Source: Variovorax sp. EL159
GTDB taxonomy: Bacteria; Pseudomonadota; Gammaproteobacteria; Burkholderiales; Burkholderiaceae_C
NCBI RefSeq assembly: GCF_900100965.1
Contig: NZ_FMUJ01000001.1
Span: forward strand, 916,272-980,271
Direction of reading: 5' to 3'
DNA: 64,000 bases
The translations under genes were made by a program, and so were the position numbers. This document shows positions 42,162 through 50,509 of this stretch, piece after piece; the stretch's first letter is position 1, and every line of letters starts with the position of its first letter. The notes beneath the pieces were generated by a model. The model was not told the origin of the DNA. It saw only the letters and a program-made list of their open reading frames with translations, and did no database searches.

Positions 42162-43082
42162 ATGCCTGAAACCGTTCTTCCTGCGCCTGTGGTGGTCGCG
42201 GCGCCCATCGGCCCGCCGCCGCCTGCGCCCGATGTGCCGTTGCCCATCACGCCGCCGCCACCGCAGCCCATGCCGCCGCCCGAGGGCGACCCGCCCTCGG
42301 TGGCGCCGCCTGTCACCGACCCCGGTTTTCCGCCGCCGGTGGTGGAGCCGCCACCGATGCAATCGGCCGTACCTTTCGGCAAGCTGCATGCGCGGCGCCT
42401 TCGCGAGATCTACCGTTCGGCCGGCTGGCCCTGCTGCGACGGCATCGAGGTCGAGCTGCTCGCCGGTGGTTACCTCGAACGCGTGCGCTCCGCGCAGGGC
42501 CACGAGACCCTGCGCGTGACCGATGCCGGCATTGCGCGCATCGCGACCACGCTCACCCTCAACCGCGCGGCGCTGTCGCCGCACGAGGCGCTGGTCGAGC
42601 GCGTGGCGCGCGAGATGACGCGCGGCGGCCGTATCGCATGGCGCGGCCTTGGCTTGCGTGCCCGCCTGCCGCCGCTCGAAGAGGGCGGCAAGCCGCGCTG
42701 GTGCATGGCGCGGCCCGATGTGTTTTCGATCCGCAACACCAGCGTCGAGGCCTATGCGCACCCCATCGTGCACGAGGTGAAGGTGAGCCGCGCCGATCTG
42801 CTGGGCGACCTGCGCAAGCCCGACAAGCGCGCGGCCTACCTCGACCTGGGTGGCGAGTGCTGGTACGTGCTGGGCAACGACGCCAAGGGGCGCTGCATCG
42901 CCAAGCCCGAAGAGGTGCCCGCCGAATGCGGCGTGATGGTGCTCGAAGGCGAGCGCCTCGTGGTGGCTCGCGCGGCGGTGCACCGCGCTTTCGAGCGCAT
43001 TCCCTTCGCCGTCTGGCTGGCGCTGGCCAAGGCGCAGCCCGTCGCGGGCTTCGAGGACGATGCGCAGGACCTGCTGATCTGA
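42162..43082 (+). CDS. mmcB: MmcB-family DNA repair protein (putative PD-(D/E)XK nuclease)
   Basis: 306 residues. The first 65 are almost entirely Pro, Val and Ala (disordered). The rest is the MmcB domain: a winged-helix-like part (HARRLREIYRSAGWPCCDGIEV), then nuclease-like signatures ARPDVFSIRN (PD), IVHEVKVSRADLLGDL (E-x-K), DKRAAYLDLGGECWYVLGN. MmcB was named in Caulobacter as an SOS gene for mitomycin C tolerance. No LexA box lies in the 98-bp gap after dnaE2, so it is probably read through from the imuA promoter and belongs to the same damage response. Confidence 0.87.
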   Translation: MPETVLPAPVVVAAPIGPPPPAPDVPLPITPPPPQPMPPPEGDPPSVAPPVTDPGFPPPVVEPPPMQSAVPFGKLHARRLREIYRSAGWPCCDGIEVELLAGGYLERVRSAQGHETLRVTDAGIARIATTLTLNRAALSPHEALVERVAREMTRGGRIAWRGLGLRARLPPLEEGGKPRWCMARPDVFSIRNTSVEAYAHPIVHEVKVSRADLLGDLRKPDKRAAYLDLGGECWYVLGNDAKGRCIAKPEEVPAECGVMVLEGERLVVARAAVHRAFERIPFAVWLALAKAQPVAGFEDDAQDLLI

Positions 43083-43103
43083 GTCTGCGGGCCCGAATCA
43101 GGA

Positions 43104-44117
43104 TCAGGTGATCGTTTCGTAGCTCCGGTGCGCGATGGCGACGACGTCGTCGGGCAGGAACTGGTTTTCCATCTGGCGCAGGCCTTCTTCGCGGTCTTCG
43201 AGGCTTGCGGACGTATCGAAGATCTGGTCGCAGATCTCAAGCAGGTCTCTGGTGATCCGTTCGTAGCGGTAGTAGGCGAGCGCGACCGGGTCGATGTCGA
43301 CGGGCCCGTACCCTTGGTAGAACAGCGCTTCTTCCTGCGGCTGGTTCCACACGTTGCCGACACCGCCACCGATGAACATCAGGTCGCGCTCTTTCGGCGC
43401 GAGGACGAGCGTGTCCCAGTCGACGATGCACAGGCGGTCGTCGTCGCCGACCAGCACGTTGCCCGCGTGGATGTCCGAATGGCACAGCACGAGCGGCAAT
43501 TGCTTTTCGAGAAGGATCGAGGCCAGTTGCTCGCTCCGGTAGACGATGGTGTCGATCTCTTCGTCATGCGCTTCCCAGAAGGCGAGAAAGCGGCGAACGA
43601 TGTCGTCGCCGGCCAGGCCGTTGATGAAGCGGCGCTGGTAGCGTCGCACGCCTTCGCGCCAGTGGTGCGAATAGCTTTCTTGTGGCACGCCTGCGCGCAG
43701 AGCGTCCGGCAGATCGGCGCGGTGAACGGCGCTCAATGCGGCGCCGAGCGCGATCCATTGCGCGTTGGACAAGGGGCGCTTGAATCCGTTGTCGCCTTTG
43801 AAGAAGGGATAGAGCATCCAGTCGAAGCCAAGGCTTTGCGCACTGGGTTGACCGCCCGTCGTGGGCAACGCCGTCATCACGGCATCGATGCTTTGCTCGT
43901 GATGCAGGAAGAGGGGGATGAACACGGCGGTCGGCGTGAAATCACCCTGGCGCAATTTCAGGAAGTAGGTCGATCCGTTGTTGGCATGGACGCGGAAAGC
44001 GGATGAATTCACATCGGCCCCAAGGGGCAGGAATTCAGCGTGTATGGCGTGCAACCCGTATTCGTCGGCGAGGCATTGGGCGATGGCGTCTTGCGAAAGG
44101 TCGGGTGGCGTCAGCAT
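43104..44117 (-). CDS. APH-family phosphotransferase
   Basis: 337 residues with a protein-kinase-like fold. ADVNSSAFRVHANNGSTYFLKLRQG holds the nucleotide Lys. The catalytic loop is LCHSDIHAGNVLVGDDDRL and the metal motif CIVDWDTLVLAPKERDLMFIG. Overall shape recalls APH(9)-Ia spectinomycin kinase and related enzymes, but resistance should not be assumed. The start is 23 bp after the thpR stop on the same strand, so it should be the third gene of a LexA-controlled unit, a setting not known to me for this family. It is convergent with mmcB (21 bp apart). Confidence 0.88.
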   Translation of the reverse strand: MLTPPDLSQDAIAQCLADEYGLHAIHAEFLPLGADVNSSAFRVHANNGSTYFLKLRQGDFTPTAVFIPLFLHHEQSIDAVMTALPTTGGQPSAQSLGFDWMLYPFFKGDNGFKRPLSNAQWIALGAALSAVHRADLPDALRAGVPQESYSHHWREGVRRYQRRFINGLAGDDIVRRFLAFWEAHDEEIDTIVYRSEQLASILLEKQLPLVLCHSDIHAGNVLVGDDDRLCIVDWDTLVLAPKERDLMFIGGGVGNVWNQPQEEALFYQGYGPVDIDPVALAYYRYERITRDLLEICDQIFDTSASLEDREEGLRQMENQFLPDDVVAIAHRSYETIT

Positions 44118-44140
44118 GCAGGAAATGTAGCGCCGGATTT

Positions 44141-44680
44141 CTAATGCGCAGGGTAGGACGCCAGCAACTCATGACGAAAGGGACGCGTGAAGTGCGAGCG
44201 AACGAGCCTGAACTCCCGCACGTTCCAACGGATGGGGCTCAAGGTCGGGCAGGCAGCATGCTCCGCGTCTCTGGCAATCGTGACGTGCGGGTTCCATCCG
44301 CGGATGAGAGAACGGAAGCCGGCCCGATGCACTGCGTGTTCGATATGGGCTTGAAGCGCGCGCAGGCCTTGATGGTCCGCAGGCTGGACCACCGAAACGT
44401 CGTTGTTCCATGTGCATGAGTGGTCCAGCGTGAGTTCCAGCGTTGGCAGCGACACCTGCGCCAGCGCGGCACGCAGACGTCGCTCCGCGAATTCGTCCTG
44501 ATCGTGAAGGTACTCCAGCGTCAGATGCCATCGATCTTCTGGAGGAAAACGGCTGCTCCTGGGCCACAGCCAATCGTCGCGATGCGCCTTGATTTCAGTG
44601 CGAACGGCCTCGTCGGGAAACAATCCGATGAGAAGCCGGTTGCGCACTTGTCCATTCCGGGAAAGATGTTCGGACTTCAT
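44141..44680 (-). CDS. thpR: RNA 2',3'-cyclic phosphodiesterase / 2'-5' RNA ligase (ThpR)
   Basis: 179 residues of the 2H phosphoesterase superfamily. The two catalytic tetrapeptides are clear: HLTLEYL and HVTIARD (H-x-T each), about 80 residues apart. The N-terminus RNRLLIGLFPDEAVRTEIKAH is typical of ThpR. It opens 2',3'-cyclic phosphates at RNA ends and can reversibly join 2'-5' bonds. ATG 44680 follows AAGGAAGGCCGT, 25 bp after the stop of the 77-residue SOS protein, so it is probably co-induced by DNA damage. Confidence 0.9.
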   Translation of the reverse strand: MKSEHLSRNGQVRNRLLIGLFPDEAVRTEIKAHRDDWLWPRSSRFPPEDRWHLTLEYLHDQDEFAERRLRAALAQVSLPTLELTLDHSCTWNNDVSVVQPADHQGLRALQAHIEHAVHRAGFRSLIRGWNPHVTIARDAEHAACPTLSPIRWNVREFRLVRSHFTRPFRHELLASYPAH

Positions 44681-44705
44681 ACGGCCTTCCTTGCAATGAG
44701 GCGGC

Positions 44706-44939
44706 TCAGGAAGCAGACGGCCACCAATGCTCGGCCGTCGTGCGGATGACGCGCGCCGCCTGAACGCGGACGTCGTCCATTTCATTGCCATCGTCGTCGT
44801 CGTCGGCAGACCCCATCTCGCGGGCCACCTTGAAGGGCCAGGTCGAGATGCGGCCTGTGCGTGCGCGGGGCTGCAGCGGCTGCAGCCGGGAGAAAAAGAG
44901 AACCTGCGCAGAGGGCGCAGGCGGAGTGGCGGTGGTCAT
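44706..44939 (-). CDS. 77-residue protein of unknown function under a LexA box
   Basis: ATG 44939 to stop at 44706. The sequence starts with a short Thr/Ala/Pro segment, then VLFFSRLQPLQPRARTGRIS, a WPFKVAREMG turn, an acidic run of five Asp, and an amphipathic end MDDVRVQAARVIRTTAEHWW. No family is recognised. The ribosome site is weak. A near-perfect LexA box ends 48 bp upstream, and no other gene start lies between, so this is the first gene of an SOS transcription unit that continues into thpR and the APH gene. Its small size, LexA control and position facing the mutasome operon suggest a damage-response effector (perhaps a division inhibitor), which is inference only. Confidence 0.65.
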   Translation of the reverse strand: MTTATPPAPSAQVLFFSRLQPLQPRARTGRISTWPFKVAREMGSADDDDDGNEMDDVRVQAARVIRTTAEHWWPSAS

Positions 44940-44986
44940 GGAGGGCGCCCCGCTGTTGTTCTTGGAGACGACGAATTTTAGAGAAA

Positions 44987-45006
44987 TACTGTATTTATGT
45001 ACAGTA
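44987..45006. promoter_or_regulatory. LexA box of the 77-residue protein/thpR/APH unit
   Basis: CTGTATTTATGTACAG, a perfect CTGT-N8-ACAG site flanked by TA on both sides (TACTG...CAGTA). It lies 48 bp upstream of the 77-residue gene and after the stop of the esterase gene, so it can only serve the former. On the minus strand TTGGAG, 18 bases, and ATAAAT form a plausible promoter overlapped by the site. Confidence 0.88.
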
Positions 45007-45067
45007 TATTTGTGGTCTCCAAGGACGCGTGGAAAGCCCCGTTCCGGGCCTTCCCGCGGCCGTTCTC

Positions 45068-46354
45068 TTACGGCTGCACGGGGCCGCCCAGCAGGGCGTC
45101 GAGGTCGATCGCGGCGGCCATCGCCCTGTAACCGGCGTCGCCGGGGTGCAGGTGATCGCCGGAGTCCATCGCGGCCTTCATGCGGATCGGGCGGGCCGGG
45201 TCGCGCAGCAGGGCGTCGAAGTCGACCACGGCGTCGAAGGCGCCGCTCTCGCGAATCCAGCGGTTCACGGCCTGCCGCACCTTGTCTTTTTCGGGCGAGT
45301 GGTGGCCGGCCAGCGGCGTGCCTTCCAACGCACGTTCGTTGGGGGCGATGGTGGCGCCCATGATGCGCACGTTGTGGGCATGGGCCATCTCGATCAACTG
45401 GCGAAACCCCCGGATGACTTCTTCGGCACGCACGGCGGGCTCCTGGGGCGCGAACGGGCCGCCCGGCCAGCCGATGTCGTTGGTGCCCAGCATCACGACC
45501 ATGGCGCGCACGCCGGGCTGTGAGAACACGTCGCGGCCGACGCGCTCCAGCGCGGCGCGGCCCATGCCGTCTCTCAGCAGGCGGCCGCCGGAGTTGCCAG
45601 CGTTGAGCACGCCCACGCCACGCCCTGCAAGGCGCTCGGCCAGCGCATCGGGCCAGCGGGTGTTGGCGCCGGGCGTCGAGCCGTTGCCGTCGGTCAGCGA
45701 ATCGCCGAGGGCGACGACGGTGGTGGGCGCCTTCGGTGTCTCGACGATCAGGCCGCTCACGTAGACGCGGGTGCTCCATTGCGCGGCGTCGGCAGGCAGG
45801 TGCGGGGCACCGGTCATGTCGCCGTCGGCCACATAGGCGATCTGGCGGGCATCGAAGTGAAAGCCCGCGGGCTGGCTCGGCGCGGGCAGGTAGAGCGACA
45901 CGGCGACTTCGCCGAGCGCGGGCAGCGGCAGGTCGACCGGGTCGCTGACCAGCCGTGCACCGGGCGGCACGACAACCTCGGCCTGGCCGCCGAAGCGCAC
46001 CGTGCGGTCGCTGCCTTCGACGATGGCCGAGCCTTCGGCGTGCCGGGCCATGCGCACCGCACCGACGCGCAGCGGCGAGGCGCCGCCTTCGTTGCTGATC
46101 ACCACGCGCAGCCGGGTGCCGCCGATGCTCAGGCGCGCCACCTGGCGGATCGTCTGTCGATTGAACTGGAAGGGGACGCCGGCAGGCAGCACGAAGTTGC
46201 CGTCCCACAGGGGCTGGGTGGCGGCCATCCAACTGGGGCTCCAGTAGGTGGGCGGCGGCGTGTGCGTCTGCGCGGTGGATGCGGCGGCAACGCCTGCCAG
46301 CGTGAGTGCCAATGCGCCTTGGCGCAGGATCGATCCGAGTGTCGATGCGGTCAT
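45068..46354 (-). CDS. secreted SGNH/GDSL hydrolase
   Basis: 428 residues. The signal peptide ends near AAASTAQT. A jelly-roll-like N-terminal domain of about 180 residues (WDGNFVLPAGVPFQFNRQTI) precedes the SGNH hydrolase: block I VVALGDSLTDGNGS, block II Gly in NAGNSGGRLL, block III VVMLGTNDIGW, block V GDHLHPGDAGY. This is the carbohydrate-esterase or lipase-like subfamily that deacylates sugars or glycans outside the cell. It is divergent from a LysR gene 103 bp away, the likely regulator. Confidence 0.9.
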   Translation of the reverse strand: MTASTLGSILRQGALALTLAGVAAASTAQTHTPPPTYWSPSWMAATQPLWDGNFVLPAGVPFQFNRQTIRQVARLSIGGTRLRVVISNEGGASPLRVGAVRMARHAEGSAIVEGSDRTVRFGGQAEVVVPPGARLVSDPVDLPLPALGEVAVSLYLPAPSQPAGFHFDARQIAYVADGDMTGAPHLPADAAQWSTRVYVSGLIVETPKAPTTVVALGDSLTDGNGSTPGANTRWPDALAERLAGRGVGVLNAGNSGGRLLRDGMGRAALERVGRDVFSQPGVRAMVVMLGTNDIGWPGGPFAPQEPAVRAEEVIRGFRQLIEMAHAHNVRIMGATIAPNERALEGTPLAGHHSPEKDKVRQAVNRWIRESGAFDAVVDFDALLRDPARPIRMKAAMDSGDHLHPGDAGYRAMAAAIDLDALLGGPVQP

Positions 46355-46457
46355 TGGACGTCCTCTAAATGGTTGGGATGGGCCGACTTTCGAGTATTCG
46401 GATACGGATGGGTAGAAGGCAAAATGGCATCAACTCCATTCTTATATCGAATGCACC

Positions 46458-47375
46458 ATGGACACCCTGCGCGCACTCTCTGCCTTCGTGCTCAGCGTCG
46501 ATCTCGGCAGCCTCTCGGGCGCGGCCCGCGCGCTGGACACCACGCAGCCCACCGTCAGCAAGCTGGTCGCGGGCCTGGAGCGTTCATTGGGCGTGCGCCT
46601 GCTGCGCCGCGCCGCCACCGGCCTGAGCCTCACGCACGAAGGGCAGCGTTTTCACGAGCGCGCCCGCCGCGTGCTCGAAGACTACGGCGACGCCGTGGCC
46701 GATGCGCGCGAGCAGGTGCAGCAGCCGCAGGGCCTGCTGCGTGTCAGCGCGCCGGTCACCATGGGGCAGCGGTATCTCAATGCGATGGCGGTCGAATTCC
46801 TGCGCCTGCATCCCGAGATCCAGCTCGAGTTGGTGCTCGACGACCGCTTCGTCGATCCGCGCGAAGAGCGCATCGATGTCTCTTTGCGCGTGGGCGGCGC
46901 ATTGCCGCCCGATCTGGTTGCGCGCCATCTGGGCACGTGGCCGCGCGTGCTCGTCGCATCGCCCGACTACGTGGCCTTGCGCGGCAAGCCGCGCAATCCG
47001 CAAGACCTCGTGGCCCACGACTACCTGCGCTATGCGGCTGGCGACGACGGTGTGCTGCTCAGCGGCCCCGACGGCCCGGTGGCCGTGCCGGTGCGCAGCC
47101 GCTACCGCGTGAACAACGCGGTGGCGCTGCTCGACAGCGTGCTCGCGGGCGCGGGCATCTCGCTGCAGCCCACGTGGATGGTGGCCGACCTGCTGGCCGA
47201 AGGGCGGTTGGTGCGGGTGCTCGGGCGCCACACCGGCCCCGCGCAAGACGTGCATCTGCTGTATGCCCCGCGCCGCCACCAGCCGCTGCGGGTGCGCGTG
47301 CTGGTGGACTTTCTCGCGCAGCGGGTGGCCGGGTTGCCCGGCGCCGCCCGCAAGCCTGCTGCACCGGTCGGTTAG
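46458..47375 (+). CDS. LysR-family regulator
   Basis: 305 residues from ATG 46458. HTH: LRALSAFVLSVDLGSLSGAA, then TTQPTVSKLVAGLERSLGVRLLRR. The effector domain of the CrgA/PecT-like group follows (GLLRVSAPVTMGQRYLNAMAVEFL). It sits divergent from the SGNH hydrolase gene, and the AT-rich gap carries loosely related ATTCG/CGAAT half-sites. It probably regulates the hydrolase and itself. Confidence 0.92.
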   Translation: MDTLRALSAFVLSVDLGSLSGAARALDTTQPTVSKLVAGLERSLGVRLLRRAATGLSLTHEGQRFHERARRVLEDYGDAVADAREQVQQPQGLLRVSAPVTMGQRYLNAMAVEFLRLHPEIQLELVLDDRFVDPREERIDVSLRVGGALPPDLVARHLGTWPRVLVASPDYVALRGKPRNPQDLVAHDYLRYAAGDDGVLLSGPDGPVAVPVRSRYRVNNAVALLDSVLAGAGISLQPTWMVADLLAEGRLVRVLGRHTGPAQDVHLLYAPRRHQPLRVRVLVDFLAQRVAGLPGAARKPAAPVG

Positions 47376-47385
47376 TGTCAGTTGG

Positions 47386-49656
47386 TCAATTGAGCGGCAA
47401 CCGCAGGTAGGTGCCGCGCAGTGGGTCCTGGCCCACGCCGGGCTTGCTCCAGTCGCACACGCCACTCGGGAAGATCGTTTGCAGCCGCGCGAGGTCGGCA
47501 CCGGCAATGGTCACCTTGTAGTCGGCGGCGTCGACCGGCTTGAGCTGGCACTTGAGCACGTCATTGACCAGTGGTGACCCGGCCGTCAGGCGCGGCGTGC
47601 TGAAGCGCGGATAGACCACGTTGCACTGTGCGGCGGGGTCGGTCGATGCCACTTCGTCAATGCGCGTGCCGCTGGGGTCCCAGCAGGCGTCGTTGGCACC
47701 TGTCGGCTTGTTGCGCACCACCTTGTCGGTGGAGGCGGGGGCCGGGTCGGCGGCCATGTTGTCCAGCCACTTGTTGACCAGATCGAGCGAGGCCGACATG
47801 TAGTCGACGGGCGACTTCGATCCCAGCGTCCAGATGATCTGGTTGTCGCTGCGGCCGTTGGCGCGCTGCAGGCGGGCACGGATGATCAGGTCTTGCATGG
47901 TGTCGTGGATGTCGCCCACCGCATCGGCGTTGCCGCGTTGCGTGATGATCGGGATGTTCGCCAGGCCCGGGCCCTTGAAGCTGTTCTTGAAGCCGCCCGC
48001 GTAGGTGAGCTTCAGCGCGTCGGGGTCGGCCTCGGAGCGTGCAGCCTGCGTGTTGCCATCGCCGTCGAAGCCGCCGACCTTCTGGTTCAGGTCGAGAAAC
48101 TCCGTCACCGAGATCGCGCCGCTGTTCAACGCGGCCAGGCCGTACTGCACGCCGATGTTGTCGAGCGGGCGCCGGGCCTCCTGCGTGCCGGCGCGCTTGC
48201 CGAGCAGGTTCACGTTGGTCTGGAACAGGTCGCAGCGGATGCCGTTGGGGTTGGTGGTGCGGTTGAACACGTTCGATGCGTTGGCCGGCTCGAGAAAGCC
48301 GCAGCCCGCCGCGTTGTCGGACTTGATGATGCTCGCGAAGGCCGCGTCCCAGCTCATGCAGGTGGTGATACCGCTCTTTGGGTCGGTGTTGAAGCCGTTC
48401 ACCGCGGTCTGCTTGGCGGTGGTCCAGGTGGCTGCGTCGAGCTTGTAGACGTTGTTCAGCAGCCGGCACTCCATCACCTCGGGCATCAGCGTCTCGGGGA
48501 ACGACACGATGGGCTGGATGCCGTCGAGCAGGCCCGGGTAGAGCTGCGCGATCAGGTATTGCTGGATGGCGCCGCCCGAGCCGCCGAAGCCGACGGTCCA
48601 CTTGGGCACGGTGCCGAACTCCTCGATGACGTGCTCCTTCAGCATCATCAGCGTCTCGCCCTGCAGGTGCGGGTTGGCGTGCTGGTTGTTCCACAGCTCG
48701 GTCGAGTTCATGAAGGCGAAGCCGCGCGACAGCTGGATGTGGCCGGCGTCGCCGAGGATCGATTCGATGGGATGCACGCCCTGGTTGTACTGGGCCGAGC
48801 CGCAGCAGTCGAAGTACACGACCAGCTTCTTGTTCCAGCCGGTGCCGGGCTTCCAGGTGGCGGGTGCGCCCTTGGCCGGGTTGTCGAGCACTGCGAGCCG
48901 GTACACGCCGCGGTTGATGGTGCCGGACTCCACGCGCACGATGTAGGGCACGGTGTTGCCGTCATTGGTGGTTGTGGTCACCAGGTCGGCCGGGCGCGGG
49001 CCGGTCGGGTCGTTCAGCGGCATGAAGGTGTTGGCCTTCGTGCGGTAGTACCAGACCACCTGCGTGGTGGCCGAACAATCGGCATCGAGCGGGTTGCCCA
49101 GGCCGTTCTGCACGGTGCGGCATTCGTAGGGCGAGATGTGCGGGCCCGAGAGAATCGGCCCGGTGATGGGGTAGTTGACCAACTGGGTCTCGGTGCGCTG
49201 CGCGGCGTTGTCGGCATTGCTCACCACCAGCGAGTTGGCGCTGCCGGTGGTGCTCGTCGCATCGGTCGTGAGCCCGGTGACGAGCCCCCGCAGCACGCGG
49301 GCCTGGCTGTCGGCCACCGGCACCTGCGAGGTCACGTCCTTGCCGTTGAGGCTCACGCGGACCTTGTCGAGTGCCACGTCGGCGGGCGCGGTGATCTCCA
49401 GCAGCGTGTCGCCGCCGCTGATCATGTCCGGCGGCGACGACAGCGTCTTCACCTGGAATGCGGCCGGCGGCGGCGGTGCTGGCGTGGCAGGCGGCGCGGG
49501 TGGGGCGCTGGGGAAGAGGGGAAGCACCGAGCTGCTGGAACCTCCGCCACAGCCTGCGATCAGCAGCGCGCCCGCCATCGCGAGGCTTCCGGCAACGATG
49601 CGGGGCGGGGCCCAAGGAAAAACCCGCTTGCGCGGGGGGCGGGGTGTAGCGAACAT
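47386..49656 (-). CDS. DUF6351-family lipoprotein, predicted alpha/beta hydrolase
   Basis: 756 residues. The signal peptide has lipobox LLIAGC, a Gly/Ser tether and a Pro-rich linker to about residue 70. An Ig-like strand domain follows (ISGGDTLLEITAPADVALDKVRVSLNG). The main domain contains KLVVYFDCCGSAQYNQG and a nucleophile-elbow-like VGFGGSGGAIQQYLIAQ (G-x-G-G-S-G-G), consistent with a secreted hydrolase resembling tannase or oligomer hydrolases. Several Cys suggest disulphides. DUF6351 has no assigned function that I know of. The gene is monocistronic and ends 10 bp from the convergent LysR gene. Confidence 0.85.
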   Translation of the reverse strand: MFATPRPPRKRVFPWAPPRIVAGSLAMAGALLIAGCGGGSSSSVLPLFPSAPPAPPATPAPPPPAAFQVKTLSSPPDMISGGDTLLEITAPADVALDKVRVSLNGKDVTSQVPVADSQARVLRGLVTGLTTDATSTTGSANSLVVSNADNAAQRTETQLVNYPITGPILSGPHISPYECRTVQNGLGNPLDADCSATTQVVWYYRTKANTFMPLNDPTGPRPADLVTTTTNDGNTVPYIVRVESGTINRGVYRLAVLDNPAKGAPATWKPGTGWNKKLVVYFDCCGSAQYNQGVHPIESILGDAGHIQLSRGFAFMNSTELWNNQHANPHLQGETLMMLKEHVIEEFGTVPKWTVGFGGSGGAIQQYLIAQLYPGLLDGIQPIVSFPETLMPEVMECRLLNNVYKLDAATWTTAKQTAVNGFNTDPKSGITTCMSWDAAFASIIKSDNAAGCGFLEPANASNVFNRTTNPNGIRCDLFQTNVNLLGKRAGTQEARRPLDNIGVQYGLAALNSGAISVTEFLDLNQKVGGFDGDGNTQAARSEADPDALKLTYAGGFKNSFKGPGLANIPIITQRGNADAVGDIHDTMQDLIIRARLQRANGRSDNQIIWTLGSKSPVDYMSASLDLVNKWLDNMAADPAPASTDKVVRNKPTGANDACWDPSGTRIDEVASTDPAAQCNVVYPRFSTPRLTAGSPLVNDVLKCQLKPVDAADYKVTIAGADLARLQTIFPSGVCDWSKPGVGQDPLRGTYLRLPLN

Positions 49657-49734
49657 GGATGTCTCTCCTGTGTTGTGTAGGTGTAGGGAAAGAATACGGA
49701 TGGACGTTTCGGACCGCGGTCGTTGCGACGACAG

Positions 49735-50475
49735 ATGACACGCGAATTGCTACAGGTAATCCCTGATCCCTCCGGCGGCTCTTCCGGGCCCGCCATGGAA
49801 GAGATGGTGCGGCGCTCGACGTGGGCGCAGGCCCTGCCGCACGCCGACCTGGAGCACGTGCTCGGCAGCATGCAGGAGCGGCAGTTCGCGCGCGGCGGCT
49901 GCATTGCGCGCGCCGGCCAGCCGGTGGAGCACTGGATGGCGCTGATCGATGGCTTCGCCAAGATGTCGGTCGCGTCGGAAGACGGCCGGGTCTCGACGCT
50001 GACCGGCGTCTCGGCCGGTGTGTGGTTCGGCGAAGGCTCGCTGTTCAAGCACGAGGCGCGCCGCTACGACGTGTTCGCGCTGCGGCCTTCACGCGTGGCG
50101 CTCATGCCGCGCCGCACCTTCGAATGGCTGCGCGGCACCAGCGTGCCCTTCAACCACTACCTGCAAGACCTGCTGAATGCACGCCTGAGCCTTTTCATCG
50201 GCGCGCTGGAACACGAGCGCCTGCTGGACACCGACGCCCGCGTTGCGAACTGCCTGGCCAGCCTGTTCAACCCCGAGTTGTATCCCGATGCGCCGCGCAC
50301 GCTGCAGGTCGGGCAGACCGAAATCGGCCTGCTCGCGAACGTGTCGCGGCAGCGCGTGAACGTGGCGCTGCAGCGCTTTCAGGCGCTGGGGTTGATCCGC
50401 CTCGAAACGCGGGGGCTGACGGTGCTCGACCCGGGTGGCCTGCGCGGCTACCGGGCGAGCTGCCGCCCGGCCTGA
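49735..50475 (+). CDS. Crp/Fnr-family regulator
   Basis: 246 residues from ATG 49735; TTG 49723 is a poorer alternative. Cyclic-nucleotide-binding fold (ARGGCIARAGQPVEHWMALIDGFAKMS, then GVWFGEGSLFKHEARRYDVFAL) and a C-terminal winged helix (LQVGQTEIGLLANVSRQRVNVALQRFQALGLIRLE). The N-terminal Cys cluster of Fnr is absent, so it does not bind an oxygen-sensing iron-sulphur cluster. It is divergent from the DUF6351 lipoprotein gene (78 bp) and may control it. Confidence 0.92.
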   Translation: MTRELLQVIPDPSGGSSGPAMEEMVRRSTWAQALPHADLEHVLGSMQERQFARGGCIARAGQPVEHWMALIDGFAKMSVASEDGRVSTLTGVSAGVWFGEGSLFKHEARRYDVFALRPSRVALMPRRTFEWLRGTSVPFNHYLQDLLNARLSLFIGALEHERLLDTDARVANCLASLFNPELYPDAPRTLQVGQTEIGLLANVSRQRVNVALQRFQALGLIRLETRGLTVLDPGGLRGYRASCRPA

Positions 50476-50509
50476 GCCTGCTCGCTCGCTGGCTCGCCGG
50501 CGCCCAGGT

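Noticed and set aside
43104..44117. APH-family gene considered as an acquired antibiotic-resistance cassette
   Set aside because: Base composition matches the neighbours, there is no mobile element or attC-like site, and it is embedded in an operon.
45030..45053. Imperfect hairpin after the SGNH hydrolase gene considered as a terminator
   Set aside because: The stem has mismatches and no T-run follows on the minus strand; too weak to list.
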